Shown here: one piece after another, positions 43,279-52,811 of the stretch | Numbering within the stretch: the first letter of the stretch is position 1 | Layout: each line of letters starts with the position of its first letter | Source of the DNA: CAYMUL01 sp964393605 | GTDB taxonomy: Bacteria > Bacteroidota > Ignavibacteria > Ignavibacteriales > Ignavibacteriaceae | Reading direction: 5' to 3' | Length of the DNA stretch: 64,000 nucleotides | Assembly: GCA_964393605.1 (NCBI GenBank) | Contig: CAYMUL010000001.1 | Location: 124,001 to 188,000 of the forward strand | Position numbers and translations under genes: made by a program | The notes under the pieces: generated by a model | Databases searched by the model: none | Told to the model about the DNA's origin: nothing | Seen by the model: the letters and a program-made list of their open reading frames with translations, nothing else

Positions 43279-43311
43279 CAAAATTAGTAAAAAAATATTT
43301 ATTCTGTTCAA
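43279..43311 (-). promoter_or_regulatory. Bacteroidota-type promoter for the Omp28-like gene
   Basis: Minus strand TTG (43311-43309), 22 bases, then TAATTTTG (43286-43279), about 53 bases before the ATG. It fits TTG-N17-23-TAnnTTTG. Confidence 0.5.
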
Positions 43312-43379
43312 CACATTCTGAATTCTTTACTCACTTGAAACAGAAATTTCATAACTTCGCATAAAACGGAAAAATTCTT

Positions 43380-44195
43380 TTGTCCAAAAACAACACAGTA
43401 ACAAGAATCGTCGTCTCTGTAATCGCAATTCCCCTGATACTTTTTCTCTGCATTCAGGGCGGCTACTATTTTTTATCATTCGCGGTAATAATCGGTACGC
43501 TTGCGTTTCATGAATTCACACGACTCGCAACTAAAAAAGGCGCGGTGCCTCAAGTTGCAAACGGAATGATCTTCTCGTCGGTAATAATTATTAATGCGTT
43601 TCATAAATTCTTACCGGTTGAAGAAATCTTTCTCATTTCAATTTTGTATTTGCTAATCTTCGAACTTTTTAGAAACAAGGGTTCTGCATTGTTAAATCTG
43701 GGGCTGACGATGCTCGGGATGATGTACATTGCATTCTTTACTTCTTCTTTGGTGGAGATTAGAGAATTTTATACCGATTATACAAACGGCGGAAAGTTAA
43801 TTGTTACTTTACTTGCGGCAATTTGGATTTGCGATTCGGCGGCTTTCTTCATCGGCATTTCTATTGGCAAACATAGATTGTTCGAGCGCGTCAGTCCGAA
43901 AAAAAGTTGGGAGGGTGCAGTCAGTGGATTCATCTTTGCGATTATCGCACTCTTCACTTCGAAATATATTTTTGCAGATTTCCTTTCCTACACCGACGCA
44001 ATCGTTATCGGAGTGATTGTCGGAACAATCGGGCAAATAGGAGATTTGATTGAATCCCTTTTGAAGCGCGATGCGGAAGTGAAAGATTCTTCCTCTTTAA
44101 TTCCCGGGCATGGCGGCGTGTTTGATCGCTTCGATTCTCTCATTGCCGTTGCGCCGGTCGTCTATCTTTATCTTTTCTTTTTTGCATCGAGATAA
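43380..44195 (+). CDS. cdsA: phosphatidate cytidylyltransferase
   Basis: CdsA, 271 residues with about eight membrane segments, makes CDP-diacylglycerol from phosphatidate and CTP for all phospholipid synthesis. The C-terminal signature is complete (SLLKRDAEVKDSSSLIPGHG, then GVFDRFDSL). The start is TTG (MSKNNTVTRIVVSVIAIPLIL); no better ATG is near. First gene of a five-gene operon; rimO follows after 3 bases. Confidence 0.96.
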   Translation: MSKNNTVTRIVVSVIAIPLILFLCIQGGYYFLSFAVIIGTLAFHEFTRLATKKGAVPQVANGMIFSSVIIINAFHKFLPVEEIFLISILYLLIFELFRNKGSALLNLGLTMLGMMYIAFFTSSLVEIREFYTDYTNGGKLIVTLLAAIWICDSAAFFIGISIGKHRLFERVSPKKSWEGAVSGFIFAIIALFTSKYIFADFLSYTDAIVIGVIVGTIGQIGDLIESLLKRDAEVKDSSSLIPGHGGVFDRFDSLIAVAPVVYLYLFFFASR

Positions 44196-44198
44196 GAA

Positions 44199-45506
44199 AT
44201 GGCGCGAGAAAAAATTTCTGTAATTACTTTGGGCTGTGCGAAAAATACAGTTGATTCGGAAAGATTGATGAAGCAGTTAAGTTTAAATCAATTTGAACTT
44301 GCCGAAGACCCGAACGACGCCGACACGGTGATAATAAATACTTGCGGATTCATCGAAGCGGCGCGCGAAGAATCGGTGAATACAATTCTTGAAGCCGTGC
44401 AGCTAAAAAATTCAGGTAAAGTTAAAAAAGTTTTTGTCGCCGGATGTTTATCGGAAAGATATTCGAAAGAGCTAAAGAAAGAAATTCCCGAAGTTGATTC
44501 ATTCTTCGGAACGGAAAATTATGAGCAGATATTACATTCCCTCGGCGGCAGTTTGAAGTATGAACTTCTCGGTGAGCGCGTCTTAACTACTCCAAGCCAT
44601 ACAGCATATTTAAAAATATCGGAAGGATGTGATAACCCCTGTTCCTTCTGCTCAATTCCGTTGATGCGCGGTTTGCATAAATCAAAATCTATTGAAGACC
44701 TTGTAAAAGAAACAGAATTTCTTGCCGCCAACAGCACGAAAGAGCTTGTCATTATTGCTCAGGATACGACTGACTACGGAATTGATATTTACGGCGAAAG
44801 AAAAATTGCCGAACTGATTTCCCGTTTAAGCGAAGTTGAAGGAATTGAATGGGTTCGGTTGATGTATGCTTACCCTTCACACTTTCCCGATGATTTGATT
44901 GATGAATTCAATAACAATCCGAAGCTGTTGAAATATCTTGACATTCCGTTGCAGCATATTTCCGATAATGTTTTGAAATCGATGCGACGCGGAATTACAA
45001 AGCGGAGAACAACTGAACTGCTCGAAAAGCTTCGCGACAGAATTCCCGGCTTAACTTTGAGAACGACAATCATCGTCGGCTATCCCAATGAAACGGAAGA
45101 AGATTTCAATGAACTATTGGAGTTCGTAGAAAATTTTCAATTTGATCGATTAGGAGTTTTTACTTTTTCGGTTGAAGAAAGCACGCCGAGTTTTATTTTG
45201 GGCGATCCAATTTCGAATAAAGAAAAAGAAAGAAGAAAGAAAAAGTTGATGGAAGCACAACAAAAAATTTCTTTACAAAAAAATGAAGAGCAGATCGGGA
45301 AGAGTATGAAAGTATTAATCGAAGGAATCGAAGACGAATACTACATCGCCCGCTCGGAAAGAGACGCCCCGGAAGTTGACGGAGAAATATTAATCCCTAA
45401 AAATAATAGTGAATTAGTTGCAGGCAATTTTTATTTTGTAGTTGTAAATGATTGCAATGAGTACGATCTCTTTGCCGAATTAGAATTGGAAATTAAACCC
45501 TCATGA
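44199..45506 (+). CDS. rimO: ribosomal protein uS12 methylthiotransferase
   Basis: RimO, 435 residues, a radical-SAM enzyme that adds a methylthio group to the conserved Asp of uS12. The N-terminal UPF0004 domain has ITLGCAKNTVDSERLM and further cluster cysteines in INTCGF and AGCLSERY. The radical-SAM CxxxCxxC is CDNPCSFC followed by SIPLMRG, and the C-terminal TRAM domain begins near IGKSMKVLIEG. Its stop overlaps the next gene's start (ATGA). Confidence 0.97.
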   Translation: MAREKISVITLGCAKNTVDSERLMKQLSLNQFELAEDPNDADTVIINTCGFIEAAREESVNTILEAVQLKNSGKVKKVFVAGCLSERYSKELKKEIPEVDSFFGTENYEQILHSLGGSLKYELLGERVLTTPSHTAYLKISEGCDNPCSFCSIPLMRGLHKSKSIEDLVKETEFLAANSTKELVIIAQDTTDYGIDIYGERKIAELISRLSEVEGIEWVRLMYAYPSHFPDDLIDEFNNNPKLLKYLDIPLQHISDNVLKSMRRGITKRRTTELLEKLRDRIPGLTLRTTIIVGYPNETEEDFNELLEFVENFQFDRLGVFTFSVEESTPSFILGDPISNKEKERRKKKLMEAQQKISLQKNEEQIGKSMKVLIEGIEDEYYIARSERDAPEVDGEILIPKNNSELVAGNFYFVVVNDCNEYDLFAELELEIKPS

Positions 45507-46777
45507 AAATATTATTATCACTTTTCTGCCTTCTTTTTTTTAACTCTTTCGCTCAAGTAGAAAATTCGAGTAGAGTTAATTACATCAATCCTTCGCCGGG
45601 ATTTTTTTATGATATATTGAATTTCAAATCCGGCGATACTACTACGACGCGGATTGAAGTGCAAATTCAGGTGCCGTTCAGTAAAATTCAATTTATCAAA
45701 ACGGATAAAGAAATTTTTAAAGCCGAATATTATCTAACGGTTTCTGTTTATGATGAGAATAAAAAAAATCTTATTACCGAAAAAACGTGGAGCGAGAAAG
45801 TAGAAACCGCGCAGTTCAGCCAAACTATTAGCAGTCAAAATTTTAATATCAGTTTGCGAACTTTCAATCTCAAGCCCGCGAAGTATTTTTTCAAACTGAG
45901 TTTGGAAGACAAAGACACGCGCAGAACAATCAATGCCGAAACAGATTTTGTCGTTCGAGATTTAAATACGAATTATTCTCCGAGCGATATAATTTTAATC
46001 TCATCGCAAACGGAAGTTGCCGGAGTAAAGAAAATCATTCCGAACATCACACGAAATATTTCATCGCCGAAAGAAGGTTTCACTTTTTATTATGAAATTT
46101 ATTCTTTGGATACGGCAGAAATAAATATTCAATACAATGTAATCAATGAGAAGAAGGCGGTTATCTACAGTAAATATTCCGTACGAAAACTTTCCGCCGG
46201 CGTCAATCCCATCGAATATAAAATTGACAGCTTACAAGCAGATCTCGGCGACTACTCTCTTTCAATTAATATTCAAGATTCCGATTTCAATATTCTCTTC
46301 ACAACAAACAAACCTTTTGTTTCAAGGTTGATCGGAATTCCTTCAACAATCAGCGATCTCGATAAAGCCGTCGAACAACTGATTTATATTGCAGAGACAA
46401 GCGATATTGACCGAATAAAAAGTGTAAAATCTTATGCAGATCGGATGAAAGAATTTATCGGCTTTTGGGATGAACGCGACCCCACGCCGAACACTGAAGA
46501 GAATGAGTTATTCGATGAATACTACCGCCGGATCGCTTATACAAACAAAAATTTTTCTCACTACATGGAAGGTTGGCGCACCGATATGGGAATGGTGTAC
46601 ATCATCCTCGGCGCGCCCAACAATGTTGATCGCCATCCTTTCGAGTACAATACAAAGCCGTATGAAATTTGGTACTATTATGAATTGAATAAGTCATTTG
46701 TTTTTGTCGATGCAACCGGATTCGGCGATTACCGCTTGGCTACTCCTCTTTACGGCGATTCTTATCGTTTCAGATAA
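45503..46777 (+). CDS. secreted GWxTD-domain protein
   Basis: Exported protein of 424 residues with a signal peptide (1-17, LLSLFCLLFFNSFAQ). Beta-sandwich-like sequence fills about 20-270. The C-terminal GWxTD domain (about 285-424) has DEYYRRIAYTNKNFSHYMEGWRTDMG, then VYIILGAPNNVDRHPFEYN and YEIWYYYELNKSFVFVDATG, all typical. This domain is common in Ignavibacteria and Acidobacteria, has no assigned function, and is probably periplasmic or lipoprotein-like. It is translationally coupled to rimO. Confidence 0.9.
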   Translation: MKILLSLFCLLFFNSFAQVENSSRVNYINPSPGFFYDILNFKSGDTTTTRIEVQIQVPFSKIQFIKTDKEIFKAEYYLTVSVYDENKKNLITEKTWSEKVETAQFSQTISSQNFNISLRTFNLKPAKYFFKLSLEDKDTRRTINAETDFVVRDLNTNYSPSDIILISSQTEVAGVKKIIPNITRNISSPKEGFTFYYEIYSLDTAEINIQYNVINEKKAVIYSKYSVRKLSAGVNPIEYKIDSLQADLGDYSLSINIQDSDFNILFTTNKPFVSRLIGIPSTISDLDKAVEQLIYIAETSDIDRIKSVKSYADRMKEFIGFWDERDPTPNTEENELFDEYYRRIAYTNKNFSHYMEGWRTDMGMVYIILGAPNNVDRHPFEYNTKPYEIWYYYELNKSFVFVDATGFGDYRLATPLYGDSYRFR

Positions 46778-46788
46778 AATTATTTGCG

Positions 46789-47766
46789 ATGATAATTACC
46801 GTTACACTCAATCCGCTTCTTGAGTATAGATTATTTTTTTCGGGAGAAAATAATTTTTCCGATGATGTTCGCCGGCATCGATGCGTGCAACAAGATATTG
46901 CCGCAGGAGGTAAGGGAATCAATGTTAGCAGGCAGTTAAAAAATTTGGGAATTGATAACACTGCCGTTACTTTTATCGGCGGATTAAACGGGAAACAATT
47001 TTCACAAGCACTCGCAAAAGAAAAATTTAATTCAATTTTTGTTCGCACCGAAGCGGGAACGAGAATCGGTTTCGTTGCAATTGAAAATGAAAAAAATGCT
47101 GAATCATTTTTCGGATTGAATTCTGCAATCGAAAAAAAAGATGCCGAACAGATGAAACTGAAATTGGAAAAGATGATTCCGAATTGCGAAATGATAATTC
47201 TTGCAGGAAGTTCTTCTTCACAAGCTACGGACGATGTTTTCCCTTTTGCAATCGAACTAGCAAATAAGCACGACAAAATTTCTATTCTCGATACTTACGG
47301 AAAACATTATAGCGATTGCATTAACGCTTCTCCGAAAATTTTGCACTGCACAAAAAATGAAATTGAAAATTCAATTTCCATCTCTTTAAAAGATGAGAAT
47401 GATATTCGAGAGTATTTGCTTTCACTTTATGAGAAAGGCATCAAACAAATTTTTATAACCGACGGTGCAAACAATTTTTATGCTTCTAATTTTGATTATC
47501 ACTATAAAATTGTTCCGCCGAAAATTAACACAATTGACTCAACCGGTTCGGGAGATGCGTTCACGGCGGGTATCGTTCATGGTTTATATCATGATTTAAC
47601 TTTCGAAGAATACTTATTAAACGCAGTGAAATTAGGTGCGCTGAATGCGGCTATGATTGATGTTTGCAATGTTTCAAACGACGCGCTTCAAATGTTCCGT
47701 GAAAATATAAGCATTGATTCAGTCGGCAAAAAAATGAAAACGATTGATGTTACTCCGACTATTTAG
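46789..47766 (+). CDS. PfkB-family sugar kinase (1-phosphofructokinase-like)
   Basis: A 325-residue PfkB/ribokinase-fold kinase of the hexose-phosphate group (1-phosphofructokinase, tagatose-6-phosphate kinase). The N-terminal signature is VTLNPLLEY and GGKGINVSRQLKNLGID; the C-terminal ATP and anion-hole signature is IDSTGSGDAFTAGIVHGL with the catalytic Asp. Substrate between fructose-1-phosphate and fructose-6-phosphate cannot be decided. Its 3' end overlaps the next gene by about 20 bases. No fructose PTS gene is near, so the operon gives no substrate clue. Confidence 0.88.
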   Translation: MIITVTLNPLLEYRLFFSGENNFSDDVRRHRCVQQDIAAGGKGINVSRQLKNLGIDNTAVTFIGGLNGKQFSQALAKEKFNSIFVRTEAGTRIGFVAIENEKNAESFFGLNSAIEKKDAEQMKLKLEKMIPNCEMIILAGSSSSQATDDVFPFAIELANKHDKISILDTYGKHYSDCINASPKILHCTKNEIENSISISLKDENDIREYLLSLYEKGIKQIFITDGANNFYASNFDYHYKIVPPKINTIDSTGSGDAFTAGIVHGLYHDLTFEEYLLNAVKLGALNAAMIDVCNVSNDALQMFRENISIDSVGKKMKTIDVTPTI

Positions 47767-49492
47767 CTTCACTTTTTTTCTTTCAACTTTTCTCTTCTCA
47801 CAGAACATCAAAGAAATTCGTTTTGAAGGGAACAAGATTTTTTCATCGCAAGATTTAAACAGCTTCACTAATATTTATCCGCCGATAAAATATTCCTCAG
47901 AAATAATTGACAGCATTAAAAGCAATTTGTTACTCAATCTCCGCGCGAATGGATATTTCAATTCGAGTATCGAAGAGAAAATTGAAGAAGTCGATTCTAT
48001 GAATCTGGTTTTTATTTTTATTTTAAATGAAGGCAAACCATCAATAGTTCGCAATATATTTTTTACGATTACCGATTCAACTACTACGCTTCTGTCGGCA
48101 ATTCAAAATCGTTTTAATTTATTAAAAGATAATATTTTTAATTCAATTGAATTAGAGTCGGCAATTACCGATGCTCTTTCCCGGCTTGATAATAGCGGCT
48201 ATCCTTTCGCTCATGTTGAATTGGAGTCATTTCATTTTGAAACTGAAAATAACTTCGTCGATATTTTTCTGTCGCTAAATTATGATGAAAAAAAATTCAT
48301 CGACAACATAGTAATTAAAGGGAACGATAAAACGGAAGATTATGTAATTCTCCGTGAGTTACCAACAAAAGTCGGCAATCTATTTTCAAGTGAAGCGATA
48401 AATAAAATTCCCGCAAAGTTAAACCGTCTTCGATTTTTTGAACCGGTAACTCTGCCAAACTATTTAATCGATTCGAAGCGCAACGGAATTTTGGAAATAA
48501 CCGTGAAAGAAAAATCTACAAGTAGCTTTGACGGAGTTGTCGGTTATATCCCTCCCGCAAAAAATGAAAACACCGGTTACATTACAGGACTTGTGAATAT
48601 AAATTTGCGAAATATTTTTGGAACAGGAAGAGCCGCGTTGATTAAATGGCAGAGAATCGATCGTGCATCGCAAGAACTTCAACTTAAATATTTTGAACCC
48701 TGGTTTTTATCTTTTCCTTTCGATATTGCTTTGGGAATGATTCAGCGAAAACAAGATTCAACATTTATCGGCAGTAAGTTTGACGCCGCCCTTGATTATC
48801 GCGCTTCGGATGAGATTTCTTTCGGCGTTAGTTTTGAATATGACCGCATCATTCCGATTGAAAAAAGTATCAAAACTTTCACGGTTTATAATTCAAGTGT
48901 ACTGACTTCAAGTCTGCAATTCAAATATGATTCGAGAGATGATCCGATTGTTCCTCAACAAGGTTTTTTATTTTTCAACTCTTACGGTTTGCGAAAAAAA
49001 AATATCAACGGTCCCGTCGAGTATTTTACACCATCGTTGAACAAGAAAATCACTTTTCAAAAAATAGTATTTGACGGAAAAATCTTTTACAAATTATTCG
49101 AGCGACAGGTAATTGCATTCTCGGCAAACGCAAAACTTTTAACCGGCAGTTTTTTTGAGTTGAGCGATCTCTTCTTTCTTGGCGGAACAAATTCTTTACG
49201 CGGTTACAGAGAAAACCAATTTCAAGGCGCAAGCATCGGATGGACAAATCTTGAATATCGTTTTCTACTTTCGCAACGAAGTTTTGCTTTTCTTTTTTTT
49301 GATACTGGTTATTATTATCGTCCCGAAGATAAAGATCGGAATGTGCTTCGTTCCGAGGGCTTCAAATATAGCTTTGGCGGCGGTTTAACTTTTGAGACAG
49401 GCATCGGGTTGATGAATATCAGCTACGCACTCGGCGAAGGAAATTCATTCTCTGAAGGTAAAATTCATTTCGGAATTGTAAATGAGTTTTGA
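47747..49492 (+). CDS. BamA/TamA-family outer-membrane protein
   Basis: Outer-membrane barrel protein of 581 residues from the ATG at 47747, with a signal peptide (FSFTFFLSTFLFSQ). POTRA domains follow (IKEIRFEGNKIFSSQDL; a second at FIDNIVIKGNDKTEDYVILRELPTKVGNLFS), then a 16-strand-type barrel (about 250-581) with the conserved LGGTNSLRGYRENQF motif, the VRGY/F-like lid-lock region, and a C-terminal beta signal ending in F. It inserts or transports proteins or lipids at the outer membrane. It is shorter than true BamA, so a secondary homologue is likely. Confidence 0.9.
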   Translation: MLLRLFSFTFFLSTFLFSQNIKEIRFEGNKIFSSQDLNSFTNIYPPIKYSSEIIDSIKSNLLLNLRANGYFNSSIEEKIEEVDSMNLVFIFILNEGKPSIVRNIFFTITDSTTTLLSAIQNRFNLLKDNIFNSIELESAITDALSRLDNSGYPFAHVELESFHFETENNFVDIFLSLNYDEKKFIDNIVIKGNDKTEDYVILRELPTKVGNLFSSEAINKIPAKLNRLRFFEPVTLPNYLIDSKRNGILEITVKEKSTSSFDGVVGYIPPAKNENTGYITGLVNINLRNIFGTGRAALIKWQRIDRASQELQLKYFEPWFLSFPFDIALGMIQRKQDSTFIGSKFDAALDYRASDEISFGVSFEYDRIIPIEKSIKTFTVYNSSVLTSSLQFKYDSRDDPIVPQQGFLFFNSYGLRKKNINGPVEYFTPSLNKKITFQKIVFDGKIFYKLFERQVIAFSANAKLLTGSFFELSDLFFLGGTNSLRGYRENQFQGASIGWTNLEYRFLLSQRSFAFLFFDTGYYYRPEDKDRNVLRSEGFKYSFGGGLTFETGIGLMNISYALGEGNSFSEGKIHFGIVNEF

Positions 49493-49549
49493 TGCGGAAA
49501 TAATGAATATCCGATGGATTCTCCCAAAGGAACTCCTTCGGAGCTTTGC

Positions 49550-50047
49550 AGAGAATTGATAATTGACAATGGAGAATGAAGGCGGGAACAACGTACAATT
49601 AAAAATTACAAATTAAAAATTAAAAATGAATGGTTTTGAATTGTGAATTGTGAATGGTGAATTGAAAATTGAGTTAGAGCTTCGTGTTACTAAATGCTTT
49701 GCGTACGTGGTTTAACTTCCTTCTTTACCACTGAGACACTAAGATCACTAAGTTTGCACTAAGATTTAATAGCACACGGATGATTTTGATTAATTAAAAA
49801 TTACAAATTAAAAATGAATTTCACTCTGCGTCCTGGCGTCTTTGCGGTGAGAAAAGAAATGGCTTAGTGTTTCTCAGTGCCCTTTGTGTCTACGTGGTTT
49901 AACTTCCTTCTTTACCACTGAGACACTAAGACCACTAAGTTTGCACTAAGATTTAATAGCACACGGATGATTTTGATTAATTAAAAATTACAAATTAAAA
50001 ATGAATTTCACTCTGCGTCCTGGCGTCTTTGCGGTGAGAAAAGAAAT
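49550..50047. repeat. tandem 187-bp repeat array (left of the DUF3160 gene)
   Basis: The 667-base gap 49493-50159 has no gene. After gaattgataattgacaatg arrays come a divergent partial unit (to about 49791) and a full 187-bp unit plus a partial next unit. Each unit runs attaaaaattacaaattaaa, gcgtcctggcgtctttgcggtgag, ggcttagtgtttctcagtgcc, ttccttctttaccactgaga, cactaagaccactaag, cacacggatgattttgatta. The segment 49792-50037 is an exact copy of 52812-53057. From 50048 there is a cacactgatgacactgatt fragment. Confidence 0.9.
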
Positions 50048-50102
50048 TGATAGCACACTGATGACACTGATTTTACAGATTAGAACAGATAAAATATCAT
50101 AG

Positions 50103-50134
50103 CAAAAAAAAAGCCCCGATGAATACCGGGACTT
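50103..50134 (-). terminator. terminator after the DUF3160 gene
   Basis: Minus strand: AGTCCCG, loop gtattcat, CGGGGCT (7 pairs with one G-T), then a run of eight T. The loop text is shared with the terminators of three other T9SS cargo genes. Confidence 0.85.
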
Positions 50135-50159
50135 CTTAAATAAATTCTCTTCAAGATTT

Positions 50160-52685
50160 TTATTTTACCAACATCAACTTATTCGAAAATATTTTTTTTC
50201 CGATTTGCAGACTATAGACATACGTTCCGCTGGAAACTTGTCGCCCGTTCTCATTTTCTCCTTCCCAACGAATTAAATAATTGCCGGGACTGAGTTCATC
50301 TGAAAATAATCTTCTTACTACTTCGCCCTGAATGTTATAGATTGTTAATTCCGTGAAAGATGAGGGCGAACCAAAAGGCACATTGAATTTTATCAACGTC
50401 GATGAATTAAAAGGATTCGGATAATTTGAAATAGATATTTCATCTGGCGCGAAAATATTTTTTTGTTCATCACCTGCATTAGTAATGAAGCTCGGTCCAT
50501 CGCCGCGTGAATTGCCGCTGCTATCGGCAAGATAAATATTCACCCAAGCCGGGCGCGCCGAAAGCCAGAGATATGTATTCTGCCATTCCTGATCTGTCAA
50601 TCTTAGAAAATTCAAAGTTGTGTATTGATAGAAACTATAATTCGGTCCTACGTAAGCGACTTTCTGCCCTTGTGATTCAACAACGAAAATTCCGAGATTA
50701 ACCGGTCCCGTTCCGACATGCATTACTGCGCCGAGATATCCGCCTCCGCAATAAGTTGGCACGGTATGAATATCCGCTACCAAAAAATCATTTTGAAGAA
50801 GCCCTTTGTTCTCATCAATAAATTGATCTCTGTAATAAAGATTAGCATACCAACCGTTGTAAGGAGAACCTCCGCTTCCGGGATCCTGCATATAAATAAT
50901 TCTCTTCAACCAAAATAATTCGTCGGGAGAAAGAGGTGTGCCGTCAAGTTCTTTCTGTGCAATTGTCGCAAGTTTTCCGCACGTAGTATCAAGGTTAGCA
51001 AAGAAATACTTCATCGAAGTGTAAGCCGCAAATTTCACTTTGCCGATTTCTCCAATCTTCTTCAATCGTAAATAAAGTTCGGGAAATGGTTCAACGTAAG
51101 CATAAGGATAGGAACAGATACTCCCTCCTGTGTATGATTGTTTTGCGTATAAAAGATTATCGTGCCTAAGTTGTGTCCATGAAGTTAATTGCGTGTTGAG
51201 TAACCGTTGCCAATATGCGGCAGTGTGCATGAATTGCGGATAATCGTTTCTACCGATTGGTGGATTTAGCGCGCGAATTCCCGCAAGCCAATTGTTGTAC
51301 ATTGTACCATCCCAAAACTCTTGACCGTATGAATCAATTAAATATCTTAACCCGGCAAGGTTAAGGGAGTAGTGATATTGATTTAACTCCGGTTGAAGAA
51401 ACTGCGCAACGGCACTATTCCCAAGCGCAAACATCGGGTCTAATACCGAGGGATAAAGTCTGCAAATCTGTCCCGGAATTCTATCGAACACTACGCTTCC
51501 GGTAACGTATGAATCAATTACAAATCTTTGCCCGAACAACATAAACGCCGCGGCGGGAAGTATGGAATCGGGGCTCATCGGGTTTCTTGTTAAGATTTGT
51601 GAAAGTATAAGTTGATATGCAAATTCTTTTGTCTTTAAAATATTTTGAAACTGCACAACTTTTAAACTGTCAAGAAAATCACTTGCAAAATTTATTTGTG
51701 TTTCGTTTTTCATTGTGTCAAGCTGCGGAAGCGTAACATTATCTTGATCGCCGACGAAAAATTTCACCATATCTTCCATAGTTTCATAATCGGCGGAGGC
51801 ATTTCCAAGTTCGAATGATTCTTTAATTAAATACGAGATGATAATCTGTCGTTGATCGGTTGCAAAACTGACCGGTGGAATAACATTTTTCGGACCGATG
51901 AGATACAACTCAATTCTTCCAAGCCACATGATCGCTTTGAAATATTTATCTATTTCGGGATAATATTGTGGATCGGCGATATAATGTCCTCGAGGTTTAA
52001 ATTGACTGAAATCAATTCTTCGTGGTTGAGAAGAAAAAAGTGCAACATTCTTAGCCTGGTAAGCATCAACGTAACCGATTAAAGTGTTCACAAAATTTGT
52101 GTTGTCGCTATAATATGGTTGAGTGGTTACACCCGCCAATTTTCTAGCAACGGTGAGATAGACATCCGCATCTTTCAGCATAGTCAGCATCGACGGAGTA
52201 TTTTGATAGCGCGCATGTAGTTGCGGCATTGCGCCATGCATTTTTGAGAGCATCAACTTCAGTTTATCGAACAGAAGAAAATACTCAATGTCTTTTAATA
52301 TTCTGTCGTAAGAAATATGAAACGCATGAAGCAAAGCATCGGCAGTAACATAGACCGGGAGATCTTTATTATAAATTTCGAGGAAGGATGCGCCGAAAGC
52401 CGTTCTGTACAATCTTTCCGATACCATAAACCCGTTTGTTCGAAGTAGGTTTTTTTCATACGCGGTTAAATTAAATTTTGCTTCAACGCTATCAAGAAAA
52501 AGAATATCGGATAGATTTATATTTAAATTGGCGGAGAAATTCGCCGTCGGATACATGCCCATCAGTTGTTGTGAGGAGAGACTTTGATGTTCTTGTAGGA
52601 ATCTCTTATAAGCTTGCACGGAAAAATTTTGCGCGTGATTGCTCAAAGGAAAAAGTAATACGAATAATAGTAAGAAATTTTTCAT
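50160..52685 (-). CDS. T9SS-exported DUF3160 protein
   Basis: Secreted protein of about 841 residues. The ATG at 52685 (MKNFLLLFVLLFPLSNHAQ, with aaggaag upstream) is chosen over one 24 bases earlier because that one lies inside a -7 box. Most of the length (about 60-740) is the DUF3160 domain, recognised by VYVTADALLHAFHISYDRIL, MWLGRIELY, RFVIDSYV and VADIHTVPTYCGGGYLGAVMHVGTGPVNLGIF. It ends with a canonical T9SS sorting domain (SNYPNPFNSSTLIKF, PGNYLIRWEGENENGRQVSSGTYVY). DUF3160 proteins are large and of unknown function. The gene is bracketed by identical 246-bp direct repeats. Confidence 0.88.
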   Translation of the reverse strand: MKNFLLLFVLLFPLSNHAQNFSVQAYKRFLQEHQSLSSQQLMGMYPTANFSANLNINLSDILFLDSVEAKFNLTAYEKNLLRTNGFMVSERLYRTAFGASFLEIYNKDLPVYVTADALLHAFHISYDRILKDIEYFLLFDKLKLMLSKMHGAMPQLHARYQNTPSMLTMLKDADVYLTVARKLAGVTTQPYYSDNTNFVNTLIGYVDAYQAKNVALFSSQPRRIDFSQFKPRGHYIADPQYYPEIDKYFKAIMWLGRIELYLIGPKNVIPPVSFATDQRQIIISYLIKESFELGNASADYETMEDMVKFFVGDQDNVTLPQLDTMKNETQINFASDFLDSLKVVQFQNILKTKEFAYQLILSQILTRNPMSPDSILPAAAFMLFGQRFVIDSYVTGSVVFDRIPGQICRLYPSVLDPMFALGNSAVAQFLQPELNQYHYSLNLAGLRYLIDSYGQEFWDGTMYNNWLAGIRALNPPIGRNDYPQFMHTAAYWQRLLNTQLTSWTQLRHDNLLYAKQSYTGGSICSYPYAYVEPFPELYLRLKKIGEIGKVKFAAYTSMKYFFANLDTTCGKLATIAQKELDGTPLSPDELFWLKRIIYMQDPGSGGSPYNGWYANLYYRDQFIDENKGLLQNDFLVADIHTVPTYCGGGYLGAVMHVGTGPVNLGIFVVESQGQKVAYVGPNYSFYQYTTLNFLRLTDQEWQNTYLWLSARPAWVNIYLADSSGNSRGDGPSFITNAGDEQKNIFAPDEISISNYPNPFNSSTLIKFNVPFGSPSSFTELTIYNIQGEVVRRLFSDELSPGNYLIRWEGENENGRQVSSGTYVYSLQIGKKIFSNKLMLVK

Positions 52686-52706
52686 GACTTCCTTCAATGA
52701 TTTACG

Positions 52707-52714
52707 CAAACTTA
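52707..52714 (-). promoter_or_regulatory. TAnnTTTG -7 box upstream of the DUF3160 gene
   Basis: TAAGTTTG on the minus strand, 21 bases before the ATG at 52685. Transcription would begin near 52700, which excludes the earlier ATG at 52709. Confidence 0.45.
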
Positions 52715-52811
52715 ACTGTTTTTAAGATTAAAAAAAATAGTAGACAAAAGTTATGATTGACAATTGAAAATTGACAGTTGATAATTGACGACGTAGGAGG
52801 GAACATCGTAC

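Noticed and set aside
52686..52709. Earlier ATG for the DUF3160 gene
   Set aside because: It overlaps a -7 promoter box, while the ATG at 52685 has a ribosome site and begins directly with a signal peptide.
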